Below are positions 8,139-18,166 of a stretch of 64,000 nt of DNA, piece by piece. A program made the position numbers and the translations under genes. The notes beneath the pieces are model-generated. The model was not told the origin of the DNA. It did not search any database and saw nothing but the letters and a program-made list of their open reading frames with translations. Source of the DNA: an uncultured Lachnospiraceae bacterium (GTDB taxonomy: Bacteria > Bacillota > Clostridia > Lachnospirales > Lachnospiraceae). Within the stretch, counting starts at the first letter, position 1. The number at the start of each line of letters is the position of its first letter. The stretch lies in assembly GCA_934418125.1 (NCBI GenBank), contig CAKRWT010000002.1, forward strand, positions 104,879 to 168,878. The letters run 5' to 3'.

Positions 8139-9215
8139 ATGAGCTTAATCCTGCTGGCAGTTCTTATTGTAGGGATTATCATAGGACTGATTGTGGCAGG
8201 CGGCAGAAAAACAAAGCAACAGTCTGTAGTAGGAATTGTGATGTCGGGAAGTATGGAAGATACTGGCTGGAACAGTATACAGTATGAGGGACTGCGGGAA
8301 GCCTGCGATACGCTGGATGTCAGATTGCTTGTGAAAGAGAATGTAAAAGAATTTTCCGGACAGTGTAATAGTGCAGTGAGGGAACTGGTACAGGAAGGAG
8401 CCGGGATGATTATTCTGGCAAGCTATAATTATGCTGCAGAGGCAAAGGAGATTGTGGGAGAATATCCCCAAGTCAGCTTTTATGTGAATTCTTCGGAATA
8501 TCATGATAAGAACATGACATCCTATTTCCTGCGTATTTACGAAGCCAGATATCTGGCAGGTATTGTAGCCGGTATGGAAACCCGGACGAATAAAGTAGGT
8601 TATGTGGCTGCTATGCCCAACAACGAAGTTAACCGGGGAATGAATGCTTTTATGTTAGGGATGAAACGGGTTAATCCGGAAGCAGAATTGATTGTTGCCT
8701 GGTCTGGCAGCTGGGATGATGAGGCATCGGAAAGAAAACAGGCAGAAAATCTTATGGAAAAGATGGGAGTGGATGTACTGACATGCCATCAGAACCGTTC
8801 CTATGTGACAGAAGAAGCCCAAAAGGCTGGGATTATGGCGATTGGTTATCATGAAGCTCCAGCCCGAATAACGGATACTTATCTGACTACCGTAACCTAT
8901 AGCTGGAAGCCGCTTTTTCAGGAACTGATTCGGGGGTACCAGCAGGGCAGGGGCAACGCCTGTGAGAACTACTGGCTGGGACTGGAAAAGGGAGTCATCG
9001 GTCTTGGAGAGTTTTCACCCAGAGTAGGGGAAGAAACAAAAGCACAGGTAGAGCAGGCAAAGCAGGAAATTTTGGCGGGCAAAGATGTTTTTTCCGGCGA
9101 GATTTATGATACAGAGGGGCAAATCCGTTGTGAGGATAATGAGGCAATCAGTGATACTGTATTGTTGGAAGCAATGGACTGGTATGTGGAAGGTATAAGC
9201 TTTTATGAAGAATAG
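8139..9215 (+). CDS. Membrane-anchored BMP-family binding protein 2 (tandem paralogue)
   Basis: About 358 residues with the same layout as the preceding gene: an N-terminal anchor helix ([19 protein letters not shown]) and a BMP-type domain. The two proteins align over their whole length; examples are [18 protein letters not shown] against YFGRIYQMRYLSGIVAGL, and [19 protein letters not shown] against IGYVAAYPVSEVNRGINAF. This points to an old tandem duplication. Divergence in the central region suggests different ligands or partners. ATG 8139 is chosen because GAGGG at 8124-8128 precedes it; upstream in-frame TTG 8103 and GTG 8112 would overlap the previous gene. Confidence 0.82.
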   Translation: MSLILLAVLIVGIIIGLIVAGGRKTKQQSVVGIVMSGSMEDTGWNSIQYEGLREACDTLDVRLLVKENVKEFSGQCNSAVRELVQEGAGMIILASYNYAAEAKEIVGEYPQVSFYVNSSEYHDKNMTSYFLRIYEARYLAGIVAGMETRTNKVGYVAAMPNNEVNRGMNAFMLGMKRVNPEAELIVAWSGSWDDEASERKQAENLMEKMGVDVLTCHQNRSYVTEEAQKAGIMAIGYHEAPARITDTYLTTVTYSWKPLFQELIRGYQQGRGNACENYWLGLEKGVIGLGEFSPRVGEETKAQVEQAKQEILAGKDVFSGEIYDTEGQIRCEDNEAISDTVLLEAMDWYVEGISFYEE

Positions 9216-11664
9216 GGGAATGGGCAGAAAAAACAAGATTGGAATTGTTCTGCCGGCATTATGTGCGGTCATGGTTCTGGTAGGCTGCCTGATGTCTTAT
9301 AAAATGAAGGCGCTTTTAAATGAATATATGGAAAAACAGGTAGCGCAGCAGGCAGAAATCATGGCACAGCTTTCCGAGGAAAAACGGAAGGAAGAGATAG
9401 AGGAACTTCAATATCTGGTCGATTACCTGATAGAGGATATCATGGCAAAGGGCACTTTTCCAGGGGAAAAGGAAGGTGTTTCCATGGGGATTCTGACCTT
9501 GGATGGAAAGGCAGTCTGTGGAAAAGCCCTGGAACGGTCAAAGTATAGTGGAATTCAGGACTCTTTCCGGGGAAATGAGGCGGTATGCTATGACAAAGAA
9601 GGTGGACTGCTTTTTACGGTACCGGTGTTTCATGGGGATAATGTGCGGTATGTGTTGTACCGGCTCTACCATCCGGATGTAGTGCTGGATTATTTCGGAA
9701 TCAGTGGCTTCTCCGGAGAAGCGAAGACGCTGATAACCAACCGGGAGAACATTATTGTAAGATCCGAAAACTGGAGTGAAGAAGAGATGGCTATGCTGCA
9801 GACACCCCAGACGCAGGAAGCCTTTGAACTCATACAGGAACGATTGAATGTGTCTACGTCAGCAGCTTCCTACTGTAAGAACCAGGGGCGGGAGGATTTC
9901 CTTTTCCTGGCAGAAATCGGGGATACCCACATGCTGCTGGTAGGTATGATAGAAGAAAATGTGGTAGCAGAGGGGATTTCCTACACGATACGGTTGGTGT
10001 TATGGGTGTTTGGATTATTGCTCATCCTGTTTCTTGTGGGCGTTATCTATCTGTTCAGTGCAGAGGAAAAAGTGAAGGAAAGTGATGAGCTGCGGGAGGC
10101 AAAAACCAGTGCCGAGAAGGCAAATCGTGCAAAAAGTGATTTTCTGGCGAACATGTCCCATGAAATCCGAACGCCTATCAACACGATCATGGGCATGAAT
10201 GAGATGGTTATCCGGGAAACCGGGGAAGAGAAAGTAAGAGAGTATGCCCAGAACATAGAGAATGCCAGTAAGAATCTGCTGAATCTGATCAATGATATTC
10301 TGGATTTTTCCAAGATTGAATCCGGTAAGATGGAGCTTGTAAAGGCAGAATATCATGCCAGCATACTACTGAGTAATCTGGCAAATATGATAGGCGTTAA
10401 GGCAAACCAGAAGGGACTGGATTTTCAGGTGGAGGTAGCACCGGATATCCCGGAACTTCTGTATGGTGATGAGGGCAGAGTCCGACAGATACTTGGTAAT
10501 CTGTTAAACAATGCAGTAAAATATACGAAGCTGGGCAGTGTCAGATTTCTGGTAAGCTGGCAGCAGAGAGAAGAGACATCCTGTGGAACGCTTGTGGTTG
10601 CAGTGCAGGATACCGGTATTGGCATTAAGGAAGAGGATAAGAGTAAGCTGTTTCATGATTTTGAACGGCTGGATTTACAGAAAAATCGGAATGTGGAAGG
10701 AACAGGACTTGGACTTGCCATTACCCATCGTCTGGTTACGAAGATGAAGGGGTATATGAAGATGGAGAGTGAGTATGGCAAAGGCTCTGTTTTTACCGTA
10801 TACCTTCCACAGGAATACAGAACCGAAGAAACAATAGGGGATTTCAAGCAAAAGTACGAAGATTTTCTTCACAGCAGGGAGCATTACCAGGAGAGCTTTA
10901 CAGCACCCGGTGCAAGGATTTTGGTAGTGGATGACAACCAGATGAATCTTACAGTAGTGGAACGGCTGTTATGTAAGACAAAGATGCAGATTACGCTGTG
11001 TAGGAGTGGGGAGGAATGTCTTGCTGCAATCCGGAAGCAGCATTATGACGTGGTGCTGCTGGATCATATGATGCCGGATATGGACGGAATTGAGACGTTG
11101 CAGGAAGCACAGAAATTGTCGGACAACCAATGCCGGGATACGCCTTTTATTGCATTAACGGCAAATGCTATTGTGGGAGCGAAGGAATTGTACCGGGAGT
11201 CTGGTTTTACCGATTATCTGAGTAAACCGGTAGACGTTGCCAGACTGGAGCAGATGCTTCGGAGTTATATTCCAAAGGAAAAGATTATCAGCCCAGGTAA
11301 AGAAGACAACGAACAGGGGGGCTGGCTTGATGTCAGTATTGGATTGTCTTATAGTAATGGGGATAAGCAATTATATCGGGAGTTTCTGGAGATTTATTGT
11401 GACCAAGGGGAAGCTGACCGGATGAAACAGCACCTGGAAGAAAGTTATGTCCAGGAAAATTGGAAGAATTACAGTATCTATGCCCATTCTTTAAAATCCA
11501 ATTCCAAAGGAATCGGGGCTGTCCGACTGGCAGAACTTGCTTATGCGATGGAACAGGCGGGGAAAAAGGGTGATGCGGAGCAGATTCGGGTAAATCATGA
11601 AGAACTGCTGCGCCAGTATGCCAATACCCTGAAAGCGGCGCGTGACTATTGGAAAGGGCTCTAG
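9205..11664 (+). CDS. Hybrid sensor histidine kinase with REC and HPt domains
   Basis: 819 residues. Helix 1 near residues 12-30, an extracellular sensor region of about 230 residues, helix 2 near 262-284, a short coiled linker, HisKA with the H-box [15 protein letters not shown] (His near 319), HATPase_c with N-box [10 protein letters not shown] (near 431), DTGIGI and GTGLGLAIT, a receiver domain from about 571 (VVDDNQMN; phospho-Asp in [13 protein letters not shown] near 622) and a C-terminal HPt domain with [14 protein letters not shown] (His near 762). It therefore holds a complete His-Asp-His relay, but no response regulator gene is nearby. It overlaps the preceding gene by 11 bases at ATG 9205 (an ATG at 9220 is possible). 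It probably forms the output end of the cassette, perhaps sensing the state of the BMP proteins. Confidence 0.92.
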   Translation: MKNRGMGRKNKIGIVLPALCAVMVLVGCLMSYKMKALLNEYMEKQVAQQAEIMAQLSEEKRKEEIEELQYLVDYLIEDIMAKGTFPGEKEGVSMGILTLDGKAVCGKALERSKYSGIQDSFRGNEAVCYDKEGGLLFTVPVFHGDNVRYVLYRLYHPDVVLDYFGISGFSGEAKTLITNRENIIVRSENWSEEEMAMLQTPQTQEAFELIQERLNVSTSAASYCKNQGREDFLFLAEIGDTHMLLVGMIEENVVAEGISYTIRLVLWVFGLLLILFLVGVIYLFSAEEKVKESDELREAKTSAEKANRAKSDFLANMSHEIRTPINTIMGMNEMVIRETGEEKVREYAQNIENASKNLLNLINDILDFSKIESGKMELVKAEYHASILLSNLANMIGVKANQKGLDFQVEVAPDIPELLYGDEGRVRQILGNLLNNAVKYTKLGSVRFLVSWQQREETSCGTLVVAVQDTGIGIKEEDKSKLFHDFERLDLQKNRNVEGTGLGLAITHRLVTKMKGYMKMESEYGKGSVFTVYLPQEYRTEETIGDFKQKYEDFLHSREHYQESFTAPGARILVVDDNQMNLTVVERLLCKTKMQITLCRSGEECLAAIRKQHYDVVLLDHMMPDMDGIETLQEAQKLSDNQCRDTPFIALTANAIVGAKELYRESGFTDYLSKPVDVARLEQMLRSYIPKEKIISPGKEDNEQGGWLDVSIGLSYSNGDKQLYREFLEIYCDQGEADRMKQHLEESYVQENWKNYSIYAHSLKSNSKGIGAVRLAELAYAMEQAGKKGDAEQIRVNHEELLRQYANTLKAARDYWKGL

Positions 11665-11722
11665 GGAAAACAGGCACAAGATATGGATAATAAAAGCATA
11701 ATGAGGAAAGAAGGAAAAGAAA

Positions 11723-12778
11723 ATGCATCGTGATAATACCAAGGTAGTGAAAATAGGAGACCGGGTTATCGGAGGGGGCAACCCTATTCTGATACAGTCT
11801 ATGACGAATACGAGAACCGAGGATGTGGAGGCTACCGTAGCTCAGATTTTGCGGCTGGAACAGGCAGGCTGTGAGATTATCCGCTGTACTGTGCCAACGA
11901 AAGAGGCAGCAGAGGCAATCCGTGAGATTAAGAAGCAGATTCATATTCCACTGGTAGCGGATATTCACTTTGATTACCGGATGGCAATTGCTGCTATGGA
12001 GAATGGTGCCGACAAGATTCGTATCAATCCGGGTAATATAGGAAGCCGGGATAAGGTAGCAGCTGTGGTAGATGTTGCCAAAGAGAGAAACATTCCGATT
12101 CGAGTGGGAGTCAACAGTGGTTCCCTGGAAAAGGAACTGGTGGAAAAATACCATGGTGTGACCGCTGAGGGTATCGTGGAAAGCGCGTTGGATAAGGTAC
12201 ATATGATTGAAGAGTCAGGTTATGACAATTTGGTTATCAGCATTAAATCCTCCGATGTTATGATGTGTGTGAAAGCCCATGAGGTACTGGCACAGAAGAC
12301 CAACTATCCGTTGCATGTAGGCATTACCGAGTCCGGTACGGTGCAGAGTGGTAATATCAAATCCGCTATTGGTCTTGGCATCATCCTGTATCAGGGAATC
12401 GGGGATACTATCCGTGTGTCCTTAACCGGTGACCCGGTGGAGGAGATTAAATCTGCCAAGCTGATTCTGCGTACCCTTGGATTGCGTAAGGGCGGTATCG
12501 AAGTGGTATCCTGTCCAACCTGCGGCAGAACTAAAATCGATTTAATCGGACTGGCAAACCAGGTGGAAGCCATGGTAGCTGATATTCCACTGGATATTAA
12601 GGTTGCTGTTATGGGGTGTGCCGTAAACGGACCTGGCGAAGCAAAGGAAGCTGACATCGGTATTGCAGGAGGTCAGGGAGAAGGACTGCTGATTAAACAT
12701 GGGGAAATCGTAAAGAAAGTACCGGAAGACCAGCTTCTTGCTACGCTGCAGGATGAATTATTACACTGGGGCAACTAG
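11723..12778 (+). CDS. ispG: (E)-4-hydroxy-3-methylbut-2-enyl diphosphate synthase
   Basis: Iron-sulfur enzyme of the MEP pathway converting MEcPP to HMBPP. 351 residues. N-terminal TIM-barrel motifs PILIQSMTNT and VADIHFDYRMA, C-terminal iron-sulfur region with SCPTCGRTKID and VMGCAVNGPGEA supplying the cluster cysteines. In related genomes ispG directly follows rseP; here it is separated by the five-gene signalling cassette, with only 58 bases and no clear terminator after the histidine kinase, so read-through from the cassette is possible. Confidence 0.95.
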   Translation: MHRDNTKVVKIGDRVIGGGNPILIQSMTNTRTEDVEATVAQILRLEQAGCEIIRCTVPTKEAAEAIREIKKQIHIPLVADIHFDYRMAIAAMENGADKIRINPGNIGSRDKVAAVVDVAKERNIPIRVGVNSGSLEKELVEKYHGVTAEGIVESALDKVHMIEESGYDNLVISIKSSDVMMCVKAHEVLAQKTNYPLHVGITESGTVQSGNIKSAIGLGIILYQGIGDTIRVSLTGDPVEEIKSAKLILRTLGLRKGGIEVVSCPTCGRTKIDLIGLANQVEAMVADIPLDIKVAVMGCAVNGPGEAKEADIGIAGGQGEGLLIKHGEIVKKVPEDQLLATLQDELLHWGN

Positions 12779-12786
12779 TGTGAAAA

Positions 12787-12814
12787 TGTGCAAAAGTTTG
12801 CGCAGAAATGAGGA
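12787..12814 (+). other. Stem-loop plus AGAAATGAGGA translation-start module before polC
   Basis: An 8-bp stem (12787-12794 with 12797-12804, one G-U pair) leads straight into AGAAATGAGGA (12804-12814). The same 11-mer precedes uppS (1089-1099), rbfA (26955-26965) and folBK (42677-42687). Confidence 0.5.
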
Positions 12815-12819
12815 ATAGA

Positions 12820-15800
12820 GTGTCTAAGAAGTTTTTTGATGTTTTTCCAACCTTACAACTGGATAAGGACAACCGGGATTTGTTTGAACAGGTAATGGTG
12901 GAGAAGATAACGTCCACAAAGCGGAAGGATTTTCTGCGGGTTTATATCCTGTCGGAACGACTGATTCAGAAAGATGTCATCATGAGGGTAGAACGGGAAA
13001 TCAAACAGCAGTTTTTCGCCAATGCATCCATGGTTATTAAGATATATGAGAAGTTTCATCTTTCTTCCCAGTATAATCCGGAAAAACTGATGGATGCTTA
13101 CCGGGATAGTATTTTACTGGAATTACGGGAATATTCCCCAGTAGAATATAATCTGTTTAAGAAGGCAGACATCTCCTTTGAGCAGAATAAAAAGGTAATG
13201 CTTACCGTGGAAGATACTGTTCTTGGAAAAGGAAAAGCGGAAGAACTGATAAGAATTCTGGAAAAGGTTTACAATGAACGCTGCGGTTTTTCCGTAGAAG
13301 TGGTGATTGCCTATAAAGAGCGGGAAGAGGGCAAATACCGGGAAGAGGATGAGCAGAGACTGGCAATGCAGGTGGCGCAGATTGCGGCGAGAGTCGCTCC
13401 GTTCCCACCCATGGAACAGACCATGCAGGCAGCCCCGGTACAGAACCCGGCACCCCAGAGTGACAAAGTGCCTGATAAGAAGGCGGGGGCAGGAAAGAAT
13501 GACTTTAAGCGTGCGGTAAAGCGTTCTGACAATCCGGATGTTTTGTATGGAAGAGATTTTGAAGAAGAGGCTATGCCGATAGAGGAAATCATCGGTGAGC
13601 TGGGCGAAGTGGTAATCCGTGGTAAGGTTCTCAACATGGATAAGCGGGAGATTAAGAACGAAAGAACCATTCTTATTTTTGACGTGACCGATTATACGGA
13701 TACCATGACGATTAAAATGTTCGCCCACAATGACCAGGTGGCAGAGATTACCGATGCCATCAAGCCGGGAACCTTTGTGAAAATCAAAGGTATGACTATG
13801 ATGGATAAATTCGACCATGAACTTACCATCGGTTCTATCAATGGGGTCAAGAAGATACCGGATTTTACCATATCCCGGATGGATACCAGCGTCCGTAAGC
13901 GTGTAGAATTGCACTGTCATACCAAGATGAGCGATATGGATGGGGTATCTGAGGCAAAGGATATTGTAAAACGTGCCTACAAATGGGGACATCCCGCCAT
14001 CGCCATCACAGACCATGGTGTGGTACAGTCTTTCCCTGATGCCAACCATGTGTGGGAAGATTTATGGAAGGAAGAGAAGAATAAACGGAAAGAAGCAGGA
14101 GAAAACGACCCGGATAAACAGGATTTCTTTAAGGTAATCTATGGGGTGGAGGCTTATCTGGTGGATGATTTACGGGAGATAGCCACCAATGATAAGGGAC
14201 AGGACTTTAACCAGGACTTTGTGGTCTTTGATATCGAAACCACCGGTTTTTCCCCGGTAGAAAATCGCATTATTGAGATTGGTGCGGTAAAGGTTTCCCA
14301 GGGAAAAATCGTGGATCGTTTTTCCACCTTTGTGAATCCGGAAGTACCCATTCCTTTTGAAATAGAGAAGCTGACAAGCATTACCGATGAAATGGTAATC
14401 AATGCGGAGAAAATAGAAACTATCCTGCCACAGTTTCTGGCATTCTGCGAAGGCTGTATGTTAGTGGCACACAATGCAAGCTTTGATATGAGTTTTATTA
14501 TGGAAAACTGTGACAGGCAGGGCATTGCCCATGATTTTACTTATATTGATACGGTGGGAATCGCCAGAGTCATGCTGCCGGGACAGGCAAAGCATACGCT
14601 GGATGCGGTGGCAAAGACCTTGGGCGTTTCTTTGGAAAATCATCACCGGGCGGTAGATGATGCGGAAGCTACCGCAGAAATTTTTGTGAAGCTGATTCCA
14701 CGCATGGAGAAAGATGGTATTACCACCCTTGCCCAGATTAATGAGAAGGGAAAGGCGAGCCCCGATATTATTAAGCGGCTGCCTACCTACCATGCGATTA
14801 TTCTGGCAAAAAACAATGTGGGACGTATGAATCTGTACCGGCTGGTATCCCAGTCCCACCTGACGTACTTTGCCAGAAGACCCAGAATCCCGAAGAGCCT
14901 GTTAAACCAGTATCGTGAGGGACTGATTCTGGGAAGTGCCTGTGAGGCAGGTGAGCTGTACCGTGCCTTGTTAGAAGGAAAAGCGGATGCAGAGATTGCC
15001 CGGCTGGTAAATTTCTATGATTATCTGGAAATCCAGCCTGTCGGCAATAACAAATTCATGATAGAATCACAGAAAATACCCAATATCAACTCCCTGGAAG
15101 ATATTATGGAGATGAACCGGAAGATAGTACGCTTAGGAGAGCAGTTCCACAAGCCGGTAGTAGCGACCTGTGACGTACATTTTCTGAATCCGGAGGATGA
15201 AATCTACCGCCGTATTATTATGGCGGGACAGGGATTCCCGGATGCGGATAACCAGGCACCATTGTACCTGCGGACTACGGAGGAGATGCTGGAGGAGTTT
15301 GCTTATCTGGGAAGCGATAAGGCGGAGGAGGTGGTTATTACTAACACCAACCTGATTGCTGACATGATTGAATCCATGTCACCTGTCAGACCGGATAAAT
15401 GTCCACCGGTTATCGAAAACAGTGACCAGCAGTTGACGGATATCTGTTATAACAGGGCGCATGAACTATATGGAGAGACGCTTCCTAAGATAGTAGAAGA
15501 ACGTCTGGAGAAAGAGTTACATTCCATTATATCCAATGGTTTTGCGGTTATGTATATCATTGCCCAGAAGCTGGTGTGGAAGTCGGTGGAGGATGGGTAT
15601 CTGGTTGGTTCCCGTGGTTCTGTAGGAAGCTCCTTCGTGGCAAATATGGCGGGAATTACGGAGGTTAATTCATTAAGCCCGCATTATCTTTGTCCGAAAT
15701 GTCATTATTATGATTTTGATTCCGAAGAGGTAAAGGCATATGGTGGTGGTGCCGGTTGTGATATGCCGGATAAAAACTGCCCGGTCTGCGGAGAACCTCT

Positions 15801-17298
15801 GCGAAAAGAGGGATTTGATATTCCTTTTGAAACTTTCCTGGGATTTAAGGGAGACAAGGAGCCGGATATTGATTTAAATTTCTCCGGAGAATACCAGAGC
15901 AAGGCGCATAAATACACCGAGGTTATCTTCGGATACGGACAGACTTTCCGTGCCGGCACTATCGGTACGCTTGCCGATAAGACCGCTTTCGGCTATGTGA
16001 AGAATTACTACGAGGAGCGTGGCAAGCACAAGAGAACCTGTGAAATTAACCGGATTGTAACCGGGTGTACCGGTATCCGTCGAAGTACCGGACAGCACCC
16101 CGGCGGTATTGTTGTATTGCCGGTGGGAGAGGATATTAATTCTTTTACCCCGGTGCAGCATCCGGCAAACGATATGACAACGGAAACCGTAACCACACAT
16201 TTTGATTACCATTCTATCGACCACAACCTGTTGAAGCTGGATATTCTGGGGCATGATGATCCAACCATGATTCGTATGTTACAGGATATGACAGGGATTG
16301 ACCCGGTTACCATTCCCCTGGACGATAAACAGGTTATGAGCCTGTTCCAGTCTACGGAAGCATTGGGAATTACGCCGGACCAGATAGGGGGATGTAAGGT
16401 AGGAAGCCTTGGTATTCCAGAGTTTGGTACGGATTTTGTTATCCAGATGGTGGTGGATACCAAGCCACAGTGTTTTACTGATTTGGTTCGTATCTCCGGA
16501 CTGTCCCATGGGACAGATGTATGGCTGGGAAATGCCCAGACGTTGATTGAAGAGGGAAAGGCAACCATTTCCACCGCAATCTGCTGTCGGGATGATATCA
16601 TGAACTACCTGATTCAGACTGGTGTAGACCCATCGTTATCCTTTACTATCATGGAAAGTGTACGGAAAGGAAAAGGCTTGAAACCGGAATGGGAAGAAGC
16701 CATGAAGGAAGCAGGCGTACCGGACTGGTACATCTGGTCGTGTAAGAAGATAAAGTACATGTTCCCGAAAGCACATGCGGCAGCTTACGTTATGATGGCA
16801 TGGCGTATTGCATATTGTAAAGTAAATTATCCACTGGCATATTATGCGGCATATTTCAGTATCCGCGCTTCAGCATTTTCCTACGAGCTGATGTGTCAGG
16901 GACAGCGGCATCTGGAGAACGTGATGGCAGATTACAAGCGCAGGAGCGATACCCTCTCCAAGAAGGAACAGGATGCCTATAAGGATATGAAGATTGTACA
17001 GGAAATGTATGCCAGAGGCTTTACGTTTGAGCCGATAGATATTTTTACAGCCCAGTCCAGGCTGTTCCAGGTGGTAGACGGGAAACTGATGCCATCTTTA
17101 AACAGTATTGATGGCCTGGGAGAAAAGGCGGCAGATGCTATTGTTGAGGCAGCCAAAGATGGTCCATTCTTAAGTAAGGACGATTTCCGGCAGAGAACCA
17201 AGGCATCCAAGACCATTGTAGATTTGATGGCAAGCCTTGGGCTGTTGGGAAATCTGCCGGAATCCAATCAGATAAGTCTGTTTGATTTCGTTATGTAA
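12820..17298 (+). CDS. polC: DNA polymerase III alpha subunit, PolC type
   Basis: Main replicative polymerase of low-GC Gram-positives, about 1,490 residues. Order: N-terminal domain, OB-fold (GKVLNMDKREIK), PHP domain (ELHCHTKMSDMDG and AIAITDHG), an inserted DEDDh 3'-5' exonuclease (FVVFDIETTGF, then VAHNASFD), then polymerase, Zn-binding CPKCHYYDFD with CPVCGEPL, and tandem HhH. Presence of the inserted exonuclease distinguishes it from DnaE. The start is ambiguous: GTG 12820 has GAGGA at 12810-12814; ATG 12808 in frame lacks a visible ribosome site. Confidence 0.96.
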   Translation: MSKKFFDVFPTLQLDKDNRDLFEQVMVEKITSTKRKDFLRVYILSERLIQKDVIMRVEREIKQQFFANASMVIKIYEKFHLSSQYNPEKLMDAYRDSILLELREYSPVEYNLFKKADISFEQNKKVMLTVEDTVLGKGKAEELIRILEKVYNERCGFSVEVVIAYKEREEGKYREEDEQRLAMQVAQIAARVAPFPPMEQTMQAAPVQNPAPQSDKVPDKKAGAGKNDFKRAVKRSDNPDVLYGRDFEEEAMPIEEIIGELGEVVIRGKVLNMDKREIKNERTILIFDVTDYTDTMTIKMFAHNDQVAEITDAIKPGTFVKIKGMTMMDKFDHELTIGSINGVKKIPDFTISRMDTSVRKRVELHCHTKMSDMDGVSEAKDIVKRAYKWGHPAIAITDHGVVQSFPDANHVWEDLWKEEKNKRKEAGENDPDKQDFFKVIYGVEAYLVDDLREIATNDKGQDFNQDFVVFDIETTGFSPVENRIIEIGAVKVSQGKIVDRFSTFVNPEVPIPFEIEKLTSITDEMVINAEKIETILPQFLAFCEGCMLVAHNASFDMSFIMENCDRQGIAHDFTYIDTVGIARVMLPGQAKHTLDAVAKTLGVSLENHHRAVDDAEATAEIFVKLIPRMEKDGITTLAQINEKGKASPDIIKRLPTYHAIILAKNNVGRMNLYRLVSQSHLTYFARRPRIPKSLLNQYREGLILGSACEAGELYRALLEGKADAEIARLVNFYDYLEIQPVGNNKFMIESQKIPNINSLEDIMEMNRKIVRLGEQFHKPVVATCDVHFLNPEDEIYRRIIMAGQGFPDADNQAPLYLRTTEEMLEEFAYLGSDKAEEVVITNTNLIADMIESMSPVRPDKCPPVIENSDQQLTDICYNRAHELYGETLPKIVEERLEKELHSIISNGFAVMYIIAQKLVWKSVEDGYLVGSRGSVGSSFVANMAGITEVNSLSPHYLCPKCHYYDFDSEEVKAYGGGAGCDMPDKNCPVCGEPLRKEGFDIPFETFLGFKGDKEPDIDLNFSGEYQSKAHKYTEVIFGYGQTFRAGTIGTLADKTAFGYVKNYYEERGKHKRTCEINRIVTGCTGIRRSTGQHPGGIVVLPVGEDINSFTPVQHPANDMTTETVTTHFDYHSIDHNLLKLDILGHDDPTMIRMLQDMTGIDPVTIPLDDKQVMSLFQSTEALGITPDQIGGCKVGSLGIPEFGTDFVIQMVVDTKPQCFTDLVRISGLSHGTDVWLGNAQTLIEEGKATISTAICCRDDIMNYLIQTGVDPSLSFTIMESVRKGKGLKPEWEEAMKEAGVPDWYIWSCKKIKYMFPKAHAAAYVMMAWRIAYCKVNYPLAYYAAYFSIRASAFSYELMCQGQRHLENVMADYKRRSDTLSKKEQDAYKDMKIVQEMYARGFTFEPIDIFTAQSRLFQVVDGKLMPSLNSIDGLGEKAADAIVEAAKDGPFLSKDDFRQRTKASKTIVDLMASLGLLGNLPESNQISLFDFVM

Positions 17299-17375
17299 GT
17301 TGGTGTGCAGTCATAGAGAAAAGGCAATTTGCAGGAAAGAAACGACCTGTAAAAAGAAAATAGGAGGACAGTATT

Positions 17376-17966
17376 ATGAGAAAGATTATTACAATCGGAA
17401 GAGAATTCGGTTCCGGCGGTGGTGAAATTGGCAAGAAAGTAGCCAAGGCACTGGGAATCGAATATTATGACAAGGATATTATCCTGAAGACGGCAATTGC
17501 CAGCCGGAACCTGAACCCGGAGCAGGTGCGCCGCTGGGATGAGAGAGTACCGAAAAATTTCGGCTTTGCCCAAAGTCTGTTCGACTTCTATAACAGACCA
17601 CTGGAAGAGGAAATCTGGCAGGCACAAAGAGATGCCATCAGGGAGCTGGCAAACAAGGAAAACTGTGTTATCGTAGGAAGAAATGGCGATTATATCCTGA
17701 AAGAATTTGACCACTGTCTGAATGTATTTATTCATGCAGGCTTTGACTGGCGTGTGAAACGTATGACTGCCATGATGGATAAGGTACCGGCAGAGCAGGT
17801 GGCAAATGATGTTCGTGCCGTAGATAAGGCAAGAAGGAAATACTGTGAATATTATACACATTGCACCTACGGAGATGCCCGCAATTTTGACCTGACCCTG
17901 AATACGGAAAAACTTGGTATTGATAAAGCTGTGTCATTGATTTTGGAGGCAGCTGAAAATCTGTAA
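17376..17966 (+). CDS. Cytidylate kinase-like family protein
   Basis: 196 residues. The N-terminal GREFGSGGGEIGKKVAKALG is the modified P-loop of the cytidylate-kinase-like family widespread in Clostridia, followed by DKDIILKTA and IVGRNGDYIL. It is smaller than canonical Cmk and is probably a nucleotide kinase of unproven substrate. AGGAGG precedes ATG 17376; it lies 77 bases after polC and may be cotranscribed with it. Confidence 0.8.
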   Translation: MRKIITIGREFGSGGGEIGKKVAKALGIEYYDKDIILKTAIASRNLNPEQVRRWDERVPKNFGFAQSLFDFYNRPLEEEIWQAQRDAIRELANKENCVIVGRNGDYILKEFDHCLNVFIHAGFDWRVKRMTAMMDKVPAEQVANDVRAVDKARRKYCEYYTHCTYGDARNFDLTLNTEKLGIDKAVSLILEAAENL

Positions 17967-18048
17967 AGTGACGTTGGGGAATCCCTGCATTTCGAAAAAG
18001 GTTATTATTTTTATTCAAAGGCAATGTATATTTGTATACAATTTTTCC

Positions 18049-18077
18049 TTGACAATATATATGGAAATTCATATACT
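18049..18077 (+). promoter_or_regulatory. Strong sigma-A promoter of the amino-acid ABC operon
   Basis: Consensus TTGACA (18049-18054), 17-base spacer and TATACT (18072-18077). The predicted transcript start near 18084 lies right before the hairpin at 18087. Confidence 0.82.
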
Positions 18078-18086
18078 AAAAAGTAG

Positions 18087-18129
18087 CATCAAGGACGGTG
18101 TAACGAGTATATGTACACCGTCCTTGATG
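18087..18129 (+). promoter_or_regulatory. 16-bp perfect hairpin at the 5' end of the ABC operon mRNA
   Basis: The arms 18087-18102 and 18114-18129 are perfectly complementary over 16 bases, with an 11-base loop. No T-run follows, so it does not look like a terminator. Its place within a few bases of the predicted start suggests a 5' stabilising structure, or a protein-binding site. Confidence 0.75.
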
Positions 18130-18166
18130 TTAATAAGGCATAGCCTGAGAAAAGGAGAGGAAAATT

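Noticed and set aside
11333..12202. 289-codon minus-strand open frame across the histidine kinase end and ispG
   Set aside because: Spans two real plus-strand genes and shows no family motif.
13123..14049. 308-codon minus-strand open frame inside polC
   Set aside because: It lies antisense to the well-supported OB-fold/PHP region of polC and has no ribosome site or recognisable motif; a codon-bias shadow.
18087..18129. Hairpin as terminator of the cytidylate-kinase-like gene
   Set aside because: No T-run follows and it lies downstream of the next operon's promoter, within its leader.
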